Shown here: positions 25,795 to 34,063 of the stretch, one piece after another | Layout: each line of letters starts with the position of its first letter | Numbering within the stretch: the stretch's first letter is position 1 | Assembly: GCA_964482205.1 (NCBI GenBank) | Contig: CAYZWI010000005.1 | Coordinates: 62,001-126,000, forward strand | Reading direction: 5' to 3' | Length of the DNA: 64,000 bases | DNA from: JAZDGX01 sp964482205 | Lineage (GTDB): Bacteria > Eisenbacteria > RBG-16-71-46 > CAIMUX01 > WJJG01 | Notes under the pieces: generated by a model | Told to the model about the DNA's origin: nothing | What the model saw: only the letters and a program-made list of their open reading frames with translations | Databases searched by the model: none | Position numbers and translations under genes: made by a program

Positions 25795-26955
25795 ATGGCG
25801 ATGAAGCTCGTCTATCTCGATCACGCCGCCACATCGTGGCCCAAGGCGCCCGGCGTCTCGCAAGCCGTGGCCGACTTTCTCGATCGCATCGGCGCGAATC
25901 CCGGGCGGTCCGGCCATCGCATGTCGATCGAGGCGGGCCGGATCGTCTCTTCCGCCCGAGGGACGCTCGCATTCCTGCTGGGCGTCGAGGATCCTCTCCG
26001 CATCGTCTTCTGCTCGAATGGAACCGAAGCGTTGAATATCGCGCTCCATGGCTACTTGAGGCCGGGAGACGAGGTGGTCACGACTGCGGTCGAGCACAAC
26101 GCGGTGATGCGTCCGTTACGCACGCTCGAGCGGGAGGGAGTGCGGGTCAAGGTCGTCGCTTGCACGCGCGACGGAAAGCTCGATCCCGCGCAGATCGCCG
26201 CGGCCGTCTCGGACGGCACCACGCTGATCGCGATGACTCACGCCTCGAATGTGACCGGCACGCTGCTGCCCGTCGCCGAAGTCGCGCGGATCTCCCACGC
26301 GCGCGGCATCCCGCTGCTCGTCGACGCGGCGGCGAGCGCGGGAGCGGTGCCGCTTTCGATGACGGAAATGGGGATCGATCTCCTCGCCTTCACGGGACAC
26401 AAGGGACTGCTCGGGCCTCCGGGCACCGGCGGGCTGGCGATTGCGCGCACCTTCGACATCCGTCGCTTGCGTCCGCTCAAGCAGGGGGGAACAGGAAGCC
26501 GTTCCGAGCACGAGGAGCAACCCGATTTCCTGCCCGACATGCTCGAGAGCGGAACGGTGAACGGAGCGGGCATCGCGGGGCTGGCGTGCGGCACGCGGTG
26601 GATCCTGGAGACGGGCGTCGACACGATCCGCGATCGCTTGCGCGCCATGTCGCGGATGCTGCGCGATGGATTGGGGGCGATTCCGGGTGTCACGATTCAT
26701 GGCCCCTCACGTCCGGAAGATCGCACCGGCATCGTTTCATTCACCATCGAGGGGAAGACGCCTTCGGAGATCGGCGAACGATTGGATCGGGAGCACGGAG
26801 TTCTCTGCCGGGTGGGGCTCCACTGCGCCCCGGCCGCGCACCGCACCATCGGCACATTTCCGGTGGGCACAGTGCGATTCTCGGCGGGCATCTTCCACAC
26901 GGACGAGGAGATCGCACGCGCGATCGAGGCGGTGGCCGCCATTCAGAAACGGTGA
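25795..26955 (+). CDS. Cysteine desulfurase-family (class V aminotransferase) protein
   Basis: The 386-residue PLP enzyme begins YLDHAATSWPKAP. H101 (TTAVEHNAVMRP), D177 (LLVDAAASAG) and the PLP lysine K203 (FTGHKGLLGP) are present, as is the active-site Cys344 in VGLHCAP near the C-terminus, on a short loop as in group II (SufS/CsdA) desulfurases. Wording and length match the family usually found beside selenium/sulfur-carrier genes. Predicted role: remove sulfur (or selenium) from cysteine or selenocysteine for a carrier. A DUF3343 gene follows 72 bases on, which supports that role. Confidence 0.9.
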   Translation: MAMKLVYLDHAATSWPKAPGVSQAVADFLDRIGANPGRSGHRMSIEAGRIVSSARGTLAFLLGVEDPLRIVFCSNGTEALNIALHGYLRPGDEVVTTAVEHNAVMRPLRTLEREGVRVKVVACTRDGKLDPAQIAAAVSDGTTLIAMTHASNVTGTLLPVAEVARISHARGIPLLVDAAASAGAVPLSMTEMGIDLLAFTGHKGLLGPPGTGGLAIARTFDIRRLRPLKQGGTGSRSEHEEQPDFLPDMLESGTVNGAGIAGLACGTRWILETGVDTIRDRLRAMSRMLRDGLGAIPGVTIHGPSRPEDRTGIVSFTIEGKTPSEIGERLDREHGVLCRVGLHCAPAAHRTIGTFPVGTVRFSAGIFHTDEEIARAIEAVAAIQKR

Positions 26956-27027
26956 CGGATACGGCAGGGATCTACGCGCCGGGGCACGGACGCGCGTGAG
27001 GACGGTGCGGGCGAGGAGGAAGGCAGA

Positions 27028-27294
27028 GTGGCGGACGATTTCGCGGAGCACCAAGGCGACCAGGCGCAGCGCCGGCTGGAGCATGCGGTCGTGCTCTTCC
27101 ACAGCACGCATCACGCCTTGCGGGCGGAATCGCTCGTTTGCGCCGCGGGCTTGAAAGCCGAGCTCGTGCCCGTCCCGCGCCAATGGAGCTCCGATTGCGG
27201 CGTGTGCCTGCGCATTCGCGCCGAGGATCGCGATCGCGTGGAAGAGATCCTCGGCGCCCATCATGTCGAGATCGCGGACATACGGGATCTTTGA
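27028..27294 (+). CDS. DUF3343 protein, putative Se/S carrier-like
   Basis: The GTG start follows GGAGGAAGG. The 88-residue product fits DUF3343: AVVLFHSTHHALRAESLVCAAGLKAELVPVPRQWSSDCGVCLRIRAEDRDRVEEIL. The two Cys in SDCGVCLR sit where the family places its conserved thiols. Members occur beside class V desulfurases and YedF/SelD in selenium-related clusters and are thought to be small carriers or regulators; biochemical proof is thin. Pairing with the desulfurase upstream is the main functional clue. No SelD or YedF gene lies in this window. Confidence 0.85.
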   Translation: MADDFAEHQGDQAQRRLEHAVVLFHSTHHALRAESLVCAAGLKAELVPVPRQWSSDCGVCLRIRAEDRDRVEEILGAHHVEIADIRDL

Positions 27295-27362
27295 ACCGCC
27301 GGCGTCCGCACCCACGGCACGTCCGGTGCACGCGAATCCGCATTCGCCGTCCTTCGAAAGGC

Positions 27363-27863
27363 TCAGCAGGCAGGCGGTTCCATCCCCATCTTGGCCCAGT
27401 CTTCCTTCGCCGGCCCGAAGATGCCCGGCACCTGAATGCCCGCCTGGCGCATCAGCACCGTCATCTGCCCGCGGTGATGCATCTCGTGATCCATGAGGAT
27501 GCGCAATGTGAGCCCGCGAGGCCAGCGCTCGCCGTACATATCATCCGTTTCACGCAAGGACGCGTCGGTCCATTGGGACGAAATCATCTTCACGAGCTCC
27601 GAAGTCGAGCGCTGGTACTCCTCCGCGATCTCGCGCGCGTTGGCCGGCGGAAGCTTCGAAGCGGGAGGAGTCATTGGCAGGCCCGTGTGAGCCATCATCT
27701 CGGAGACGGAGGTGGTCACATGCCAGGCAATGTGCCCGAGCGTGCGATGCCCCGGCGCGATGGGACGTGAGAGGCAGGCGTTGTCGAGGGCCGCGAGGAT
27801 CTTGCCGGTGCCTTCGGTCAGCTGTCGGTAGGACGCCAGGAATTCATCGAGCTTCGTGAACAT
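27363..27863 (-). CDS. DinB-family protein
   Basis: The ATG at 27863 has AAGGAGG 8 bases ahead. The 166-residue product is a four-helix DinB/YfiT-like protein: TLGHIAWHVTTSVSEMMAHTG gives the first metal His, and LRILMDHEMHHRGQMTVLMRQAG gives the His pair of the last helix. These form the usual three-His metal site. Members act as metal-dependent thiol transferases or hydrolases, often stress-linked, and the substrate is unknown. The start overlaps the last 20 bases of the upstream phosphatase gene on the same strand, so the two are co-transcribed and coupled. Confidence 0.85.
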   Translation of the reverse strand: MFTKLDEFLASYRQLTEGTGKILAALDNACLSRPIAPGHRTLGHIAWHVTTSVSEMMAHTGLPMTPPASKLPPANAREIAEEYQRSTSELVKMISSQWTDASLRETDDMYGERWPRGLTLRILMDHEMHHRGQMTVLMRQAGIQVPGIFGPAKEDWAKMGMEPPAC

Positions 27864-30519
27864 CGATCTCCTCCTTGCCCATGCCGCTGGGCCGCGTTGC
27901 TCTTCCATCAGCTTGCGTTTCTGAGCGGCGCCGTTTGATCACCACCAGGGTGATGTCGTCCGATTGAGGCATCCCGGCCGAGAATCGGTCGACCGCACTC
28001 AGGATCGCCTCCTTGATCTCGACCGCCGAACGATGCGCGTGTTCGCGCACCACTTGGACCAGGCGCTCCTCGCCGAACATGGGCGGAACATCGTCTTCAT
28101 CTTCGGCCGCGGAGATACCCATTCCCTCGGCCGCGTGAAGGTCCACGCCCTCGAGATCGCTCTCGGCCGCCCTCGCACGTGCCGGTCCTTCCGCCTCCGT
28201 CACGCCGTCGGTGTAGAGAACGAGGAGATCGCCGGGCGCGAAGGGCACGGTCTCCTGTTCGTACGGCATGCCCTTCAGCATGCCGAGCACCACTCCGCCG
28301 CTGTTCAGGGTCTGCATCGAACCGTCGGCCTTGAGCAGCAGGGGCGGGTTGTGCCCCGCGTTCACCGATGTGAAGGTGCCTGTCTCCGAATCGAGCACGC
28401 CGTAGAAGAAGGTCGCGAACATATGCGCGTCCGTCGAGCGCGCGAGCAAGTCGTTCACGCGCGCGACGATCTCCGCGACGCTGCTCGGATGAATGACCTG
28501 CCCCTGCAGGCTCGCCTGGAGATTGGCCATCAACAGCGCGGCGGGCATCCCCTTGCCCGACACATCCGCGATCGCGACCCCGATCCGCCCCGGTTCGAGG
28601 GAGAGAAAATCGAAGTAGTCGCCGCCCACTTGCCGGCTCGGAACGCTGGCGCCGACCATGTCAAAGCCGGGCAGGTCGGGAATGCTGCGCGGAAGCAGGC
28701 GTTGTTGGATGGTGCGGGCGGTCTGCAACTCGCGCTCGAGCGTCTCGCGCGCGATCGCCGCTTCCCGGCCGCGCTGCACGGCAACCGTCATCTCGTTGAA
28801 GGACCCCGCCAGCATGCCGAATTCATCTTGATTGGGAAGCTCGATGCGCGTCTCCAGATCGCCGCCCGCCAGACGCACCGTGCCTGCGTGCAAGGCATTC
28901 ACCGCGGAGATGATCCCACCCGTGATGCGGATTCCGAGAAAGAGCGCCAGGCCTTCGAGGATGAGGAAGAGGCCCGCGATCACGGCCATGCCGAAGAAGA
29001 TCGCCTGGTTGAACTGATAATCGCTGCGGGCGAATTCGCGCGCGAGATCCGAGAGGCGGACATCGAGATGATAGAAGACCGCGGAAGGAACGATGCGATC
29101 GTCGCGCAGCGAAAGGATGTCGAGGAAACCTCCTCCGAAGCTGATCGGCCGGCGCCAGATCGGCTTCGCTCCCGGTGCGGTCGTCGTCGCGCGTTGAAAG
29201 TAGCCGCGCAAGTGCATGCGGGTGGTGTCGGCCATCGCATCGGCGATGCGCGCGCTGTCCGCTTCTCCCATCAGGACCTTGTCGGGCCCGAGGAATCCGA
29301 CGTCGCAATTGAGCAGCTGCGCGAGATGATCGAGCGCGGCGTCATCGAGTTTGTAGGCGTCGATCGCGAAACGCGGCGTGCCCGTCTGGCGCATCCGCAC
29401 CAGCCACAGCCCGTCCTGCATGTGCGCATAGGCGGTCGTGTCTCTCGGCGACCAGACGCGTCGCAGCGTGTCCTCGTCGGCCACGATGCGCGCCTGCGAC
29501 CTGCCACCGCTGCCGATCGTGAGCGTGCCGCGTGGCCGGGGGCGAGCCTCGGGGGAGGGCGCTTCGTCCGCTGCGTGCGCGGGCTCCGCGGCGAACGTCA
29601 GGCGCGGCGGGGCGCTCAACATCTCCTTCAAAGGATCGAGCCAGACGGGCCGTTCGGAAAAGGGCAGGGAAGCGCCGCCGCGCCCGGCGTCGGCGTAGAA
29701 GAACGAGTCGGGCGCCGCGTGAAGCCTCGTGGGGAAGGGCAGGGGGCACAGGATCGCGCCCTGTTCCGTTTGCCGCGCCCACAAGTGGAGCAGGGAGCTC
29801 GTGCGCGCGGCGCGGCTGCCGCCCAGCATGCCGTAGGTGAGCACGACGCCGAAGACGACGACCAGCACGAGCGGCACGAGCGCGATGAAGAGCGCGCTCA
29901 CTGCGAGCTTGGGCTTCAACCGCATGAAGTGCAGACGCATGCGAAAGAAGAGCTGCAGGAGCGAGAAGAACCAGAAGAAGCGCAGCGAGGCGACCGACCA
30001 GATCGCGAAGGCGCGGCCGATCGCGTGCGGCCAGGATGCGCCCTCGATCGGCTGGCCCGCGAGATTCCAGTCGAGGGTGATGAGCAGAAAGGCGAGAACG
30101 CCGAGCAGGAAGATGCGCATGCGCTCGTGCCCGGTCAGCAATTGATAGGGCCGGTACTTGCGCACGAGAAGAAAGGCGAAGCTGATCAAAATCGAAGGAA
30201 TCGGATTGGCCTCGGATCCGCCGAGCAGGAGGATGAGCAGGGCGGCGAACGCGAGCGCGATCACCCAGAAGCGGCGAAAGCTGCTGTCGAGAAGCAGGAA
30301 GCGAATGGCGGCGAACCACGCCGTGGAAAGCAGCAAGGCGAGCGCCCAGGCGAACACGGCCCCTTCGTTGCCGATGAGGCGATGGAAGCCCCAGGCGAGC
30401 ACGCATCCGCCCACCGCCAGGAGCAGCCGGCGCCACGCGGTCAGGGCCAACGCCTCGCGGCCTTCCTGCGGGGACGCGGCGAAGGCGCCGCCGCGCGCTG
30501 TGTCGCCATGTGCGGTCAC
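27844..30519 (-). CDS. Membrane-bound SpoIIE/RsbU-type PP2C phosphatase with HAMP domain
   Basis: The N-terminal third holds about seven membrane helices (LLLAVGGCVLAWGFH ... LVPLVLVVVFGVVLTYGMLG). An extracytoplasmic sensor segment of about 270 residues follows, then one more helix (FGMAVIAGLFLILEGLALFLG), a HAMP linker (LAGGDLETRIELPNQDEFGMLAGSFNEM) and a coiled coil. The PP2C-type domain reads LLPRSIPDLPGFDMVGASVPSRQVGGDYFDF, VAIADVSGKGMPAALLMANLQA, SVNAGHNPPLL and LVLYTDGVTEAEG, with the metal Asp residues intact. Such proteins dephosphorylate anti-sigma-factor antagonists after an external stimulus. The GTG at 30519 is a tentative start; the frame is open to 30678. No anti-sigma partner is visible nearby. 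Confidence 0.88.
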   Translation of the reverse strand: MTAHGDTARGGAFAASPQEGREALALTAWRRLLLAVGGCVLAWGFHRLIGNEGAVFAWALALLLSTAWFAAIRFLLLDSSFRRFWVIALAFAALLILLLGGSEANPIPSILISFAFLLVRKYRPYQLLTGHERMRIFLLGVLAFLLITLDWNLAGQPIEGASWPHAIGRAFAIWSVASLRFFWFFSLLQLFFRMRLHFMRLKPKLAVSALFIALVPLVLVVVFGVVLTYGMLGGSRAARTSSLLHLWARQTEQGAILCPLPFPTRLHAAPDSFFYADAGRGGASLPFSERPVWLDPLKEMLSAPPRLTFAAEPAHAADEAPSPEARPRPRGTLTIGSGGRSQARIVADEDTLRRVWSPRDTTAYAHMQDGLWLVRMRQTGTPRFAIDAYKLDDAALDHLAQLLNCDVGFLGPDKVLMGEADSARIADAMADTTRMHLRGYFQRATTTAPGAKPIWRRPISFGGGFLDILSLRDDRIVPSAVFYHLDVRLSDLAREFARSDYQFNQAIFFGMAVIAGLFLILEGLALFLGIRITGGIISAVNALHAGTVRLAGGDLETRIELPNQDEFGMLAGSFNEMTVAVQRGREAAIARETLERELQTARTIQQRLLPRSIPDLPGFDMVGASVPSRQVGGDYFDFLSLEPGRIGVAIADVSGKGMPAALLMANLQASLQGQVIHPSSVAEIVARVNDLLARSTDAHMFATFFYGVLDSETGTFTSVNAGHNPPLLLKADGSMQTLNSGGVVLGMLKGMPYEQETVPFAPGDLLVLYTDGVTEAEGPARARAAESDLEGVDLHAAEGMGISAAEDEDDVPPMFGEERLVQVVREHAHRSAVEIKEAILSAVDRFSAGMPQSDDITLVVIKRRRSETQADGRATRPSGMGKEEIDVHEAR

Positions 30520-30791
30520 GGAGCATTCTAGACCCGAATCGCGCGCGGGTGCCACCAGTAGTGCCGGGCAGCGGGAAGGGTGTGGGCCGCGCCGGCCATC
30601 GCCTCGCGCCCGCCCCACCTGAAGCCGCCTACGATCGTTGCGGGGTTCGCATCGCGATGCTACCGTGCGGCACGCCAATCGTGCTGTTCTCCGCGCGCGA
30701 GCCGTGGGCCCGATCGCGCGCCATGACAGATCGCGCCAGAAGCCGGATGGGCGCGTGAAAGAACCTCGGGCCTGGACGAGGACGGGCGGGA

Positions 30792-32135
30792 TTGGGCAAT
30801 CCTCCGCGCGGCATCGATCCCCGGAATCTTGCGCGGCAAGCGGCGGCCAGTCGCTTCGCGCGCAATGTGGGCGTGCTCGTTTCGGGGACCGCGATCGGTT
30901 ACGCGCTCACTGCGCTCATATCTCCCGTCCTCTCCCGGATCTTCGATCCGGCCGCCTTCGGCCTGCTCGCGGTCTTCTCCTCGGTGCTCAGCATTCTTGG
31001 CGAAGCGGCCACCGGCCGCTACGAACTCGCGATCCTGCTTCCCAAGGAAGACGAGGAGGGGGCGAATCTTTTCGCCTTGACGGCGCTCGTTGCGTGCGGC
31101 GCATCCGCGATCACGCTCCTCGGCGTGGCGCTCGCCGGGCGTCCCTTCGCGCAGCTCCTCAAGAGCCCCGAGATCGCGCCGTTTCTGTGGTGGCTGCCAC
31201 CCGCGCTGCTCGCGCTGGGAGTAGGCGCCGCCATCAGCCATTGGATGACGAGACGGCGCAACTTTCGCGCGATCTCCGGCGCGCAGATCTATCGCTCGGC
31301 CGGCACGGCCGCGACGCAGATGGCGACCGGGTTCCTGCGCACCGGGCCGATCGGATTGATCGCCGGCCGCGTTGCGGGCGAGGCGCTCTCCTCGATCGGC
31401 CTCGCGCTCAGCATTCCCGCCGCCGACCGGGCGTTCCTCAAGCGTTCGATCCGCAAGGTCGAGATCCGCCGCCTCGCGCACGCCTATCGCGACTTCCCGA
31501 AATTCAGCATGCCGCAAGGCCTCGTGAATGCGATCTCGCAGAGCGTGCCCTCCTTCCTGCTCACCGCGTTCTACGATTCGCAGATCGTCGGCTTCTACGC
31601 GATGGGCCACCGGCTGCTCTATCTGCCGTCGCGCTTTCTCGGCCAGGCGGTCCGGCAGGTGTTCCTGCAACGCTCCAGCGAGACGCAGGCGCACGGGGGA
31701 GACATCCACCGGCTCTTCACGCGCACGACCCTGGGGCTCTTCGCAATGGGGCTCGTCCCCGCGCTGATCATCATTCTCTTCGGACCGCCCTTCTTCCGGG
31801 TCGTGCTGGGATCGAACTGGGAAGAGGCGGGCGTCTATGCGCAATGGATGGCGGTGTGGCTCTTCTTCGGGTTCGTGAATCCGCCCGCCGCGGTACTCAT
31901 GCAGGTGTTGCGGCTGCAGCAGTACTTGCTCGCGTTCGACATCGCGCTACTGCTCGCGCGCACCGCGGCGTTGGTGATCGGAGGCATGGCCTACTCGCCG
32001 CTCACTTCCATCGCGCTCTTCAGCATCGTCGGGGCAGTCTTCAACGCCGCCTTGCCGGTGGCGATGTGGTGGTACACGCGCCGCCATCGCGATCTGCGTC
32101 CGGCGCTTTCGGAGGACGACGGCCGGGAACCGTAG
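30792..32135 (+). CDS. Oligosaccharide flippase (Wzx/MVF type)
   Basis: The 447-residue, roughly 12-helix protein starts NVGVLVSGTAIGYALTALISPVLSRIFDPAAFGLLAVF, the standard opening of polysaccharide-unit flippases, and continues with GRYELAILLPKEDEE, SVPSFLLTAFYDSQIVGFYAMGHRLLYLPSRFLGQAVRQVF and paired C-terminal helices. It would move lipid-linked sugar units across the inner membrane. The start is a TTG after a purine-rich stretch; a downstream start would remove only soluble residues. It is 60 bases ahead of the asparagine synthase-like gene, so the two probably form a surface-glycan pair. Confidence 0.88.
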   Translation: MGNPPRGIDPRNLARQAAASRFARNVGVLVSGTAIGYALTALISPVLSRIFDPAAFGLLAVFSSVLSILGEAATGRYELAILLPKEDEEGANLFALTALVACGASAITLLGVALAGRPFAQLLKSPEIAPFLWWLPPALLALGVGAAISHWMTRRRNFRAISGAQIYRSAGTAATQMATGFLRTGPIGLIAGRVAGEALSSIGLALSIPAADRAFLKRSIRKVEIRRLAHAYRDFPKFSMPQGLVNAISQSVPSFLLTAFYDSQIVGFYAMGHRLLYLPSRFLGQAVRQVFLQRSSETQAHGGDIHRLFTRTTLGLFAMGLVPALIIILFGPPFFRVVLGSNWEEAGVYAQWMAVWLFFGFVNPPAAVLMQVLRLQQYLLAFDIALLLARTAALVIGGMAYSPLTSIALFSIVGAVFNAALPVAMWWYTRRHRDLRPALSEDDGREP

Positions 32136-32195
32136 GAGCCGGCGTTTGCGCGCAGGCCCGGGATCGCGAGGGCTTGTTGAGGCCGGGAGGCAGCG

Positions 32196-33953
32196 GTGCT
32201 GCAGTTCTGGATTTCGATCACGCCCGCCGAAGCGACGCCGTCGGCTCCGCCGTCGCGCGGCGTTCCCCTTCCCGATCGCGCGCTCTTCGATCGCGTCCTC
32301 GGCTCGCGCCGCGTGCGCGTGCTCGGGATTCCGGAGACGGCGCGCGCGAGTTCGCGGCCGGAACCTGCCAACTGGGAACAAGGCCTGGGAAAGCGCCACG
32401 CTGCTTTCCTCACAAACCCGGAAGACGACGACGACCCGCGCGTGGTGATCGACGAGCAGGCGCGCGCGGTCACGATCACCGTTCCCTACAGCTCGACCAC
32501 GCAGATCTTCTTCACGCGACGCAACGAGGAGCTGCTCTTCTCGGGCGATCCCCGCTTGCTGCATGCGCGAGGCATGTCGCTGGACCCGCAAGCGGTCCTC
32601 TGTCTCTTCGAATTCGGTGCGCTCGTGCCGCCGCTCTCACTGTGGCGCGAAGTGCGCCGGCTGCCGCCCGGATTTCGCACTACCATCGATGTCGACACGC
32701 TCGCCTGGAAGAGCGGGCGCCTGGATGTGTGGGGGCCTGAGCCTTCAGGAGAAGCCGCGCGCGACGCCGCTTCGCAGGAAACGCTCGTGGCCGCGGAGCT
32801 CGATCGCGTGTTGCAGCGCACCTGCCCCGACGGCCGCCCGCTCATTCTCTTCAGCGGGGGAGTGGATTCGGGGCTCCTCGTCGCGCGGGCGAAGGCGCTC
32901 GGATGGAACGAGACGCGCCTCTTCCACTATCGCATGAGCGCGGGCGATCCCGAGGGCGCGCTCGCCGAACGCATGGCGCGCGCGCTCGAGCTGCCGCTCG
33001 TGGTGCGGACGAACGATTTCGCGGATTGGGCGGACCCGATCGCGCATCTGGCCCGCGATTACACTCAGCCGCTGGGCGATTACTCGATGATTCCCACGCG
33101 CCTCTTGTCCGCGGATGTGTTTTCTCACGCGGGCGCGACCAGCGTCGTGTGGGACGGCACGGGAGCGGACGGCGTGTTCGGAAGCTTCGCGAAGCTCGCG
33201 CGCTGGCAGGGCCTGTACGCGCAGCCCGGCGCGTTGCGCGCTACAGCAGGATGGTTGTACAACGCGGGGCGCATGTGGGGGAGCGACACGCGCCTGAGCC
33301 GCCGCCTCGGGGCCGCGCGCATCTCGCGCATGATGCCTCCGCTGCTCGCGTCGATGATCGCGGAGAATCCGCTGCGCGGCATCGCCTATCACGCGAGCGA
33401 CGAGGATGCCCGCGCGCTGCACGAGCGGGTGGTGCGCGACATCGAAGGCTTCGCCGCCCCGCTCGCGGAAGAAAACGCGACCGCGCGAGTGCTCGATTTG
33501 CGCCACATCATCTGCGATTTCACCGCCCAGAAGGACGCGCCCCTCTTCCTCGGCGCGCATCCCGACATCGCCTATCCCTTTCTCGATCCACGCATCGTCC
33601 GCCTCGGTTTTCGGTCGGCCGTGTCCTGGCCCGGGCCGCGCGGGGAATCGAAAGCCGTCTTGAAGCGCCTGCTAGCGAACGCCATCGGACCGGAGATGGT
33701 GTATCGGCCGAAGAGCGGATTCACGCCTCCGATTGCCGCCGGCTTTCGCGAAGGCGTCCTGCGTCGCGCGCTCGAGGCGGTGTTGGAGCGCGGCCATCCG
33801 CTCGCGCCGTTCCTGAAACAGCGCACACTCTCCGGCATGGTTCGCCGCGCGGGGAGCGGGGATCTTCCCCATCGCGTGTACAACTTCCTGTGGATGGTGG
33901 TGTCGGCGACGCATTGGCTGGAGCAATTCGAGCGGATGGAGACGAGGGAATAG
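32196..33953 (+). CDS. Asparagine synthase-like amidotransferase lacking the glutaminase cysteine
   Basis: The 585-residue product has the C-terminal synthetase half intact: PP-loop LILFSGGVDSG (SGGVDS, residues 220-225), FHYRMSAGDPEGALAERMA, WDGTGADGVFG and YPFLDPRIVRLG. The N-terminal third keeps the AsnB-like shape (FSGDPRLLHARGMSLDPQAVLCLFEFGALVPPLSLWREVRRLPPG), but it begins MLQFWIS instead of Met-Cys, so the Ntn glutaminase nucleophile is absent. The enzyme could use free ammonia or adenylate a non-aspartate substrate. Next to a flippase and a membrane glycosyltransferase it may modify a sugar or peptide of a surface polymer; this is inferred from context. Confidence 0.85.
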   Translation: MLQFWISITPAEATPSAPPSRGVPLPDRALFDRVLGSRRVRVLGIPETARASSRPEPANWEQGLGKRHAAFLTNPEDDDDPRVVIDEQARAVTITVPYSSTTQIFFTRRNEELLFSGDPRLLHARGMSLDPQAVLCLFEFGALVPPLSLWREVRRLPPGFRTTIDVDTLAWKSGRLDVWGPEPSGEAARDAASQETLVAAELDRVLQRTCPDGRPLILFSGGVDSGLLVARAKALGWNETRLFHYRMSAGDPEGALAERMARALELPLVVRTNDFADWADPIAHLARDYTQPLGDYSMIPTRLLSADVFSHAGATSVVWDGTGADGVFGSFAKLARWQGLYAQPGALRATAGWLYNAGRMWGSDTRLSRRLGAARISRMMPPLLASMIAENPLRGIAYHASDEDARALHERVVRDIEGFAAPLAEENATARVLDLRHIICDFTAQKDAPLFLGAHPDIAYPFLDPRIVRLGFRSAVSWPGPRGESKAVLKRLLANAIGPEMVYRPKSGFTPPIAAGFREGVLRRALEAVLERGHPLAPFLKQRTLSGMVRRAGSGDLPHRVYNFLWMVVSATHWLEQFERMETRE

Positions 33954-33977
33954 ACGAGCTCGACGGAGTTCATCGGC

Positions 33978-34063
33978 GCAGCGGAGTTCATCAAGGCGGC
34001 GGTTTGATCAGGGCAGCGATTTCATCCAGGCAGCGATTTCACCCAGGCAGTCGTTTCATCAAG
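33978..34063. repeat. 17-bp minisatellite, about five units
   Basis: Units of 17-18 bases follow each other at 33978, 33996, 34013, 34030 and 34047, each close to GCAGCGATTTCATCCAG, with a partial sixth after 34063. The array fills the gap between two convergent genes and runs into the stop codon region of the minus-strand gene ending at 34059. Confidence 0.85.

Noticed and set aside
27964..30531. An 855-residue plus-strand frame opposite the SpoIIE-type phosphatase
   Set aside because: The charged Glu/Arg/His/Gln-rich translation is typical of antisense GC-rich DNA, while the minus strand encodes clear HAMP and PP2C motifs.
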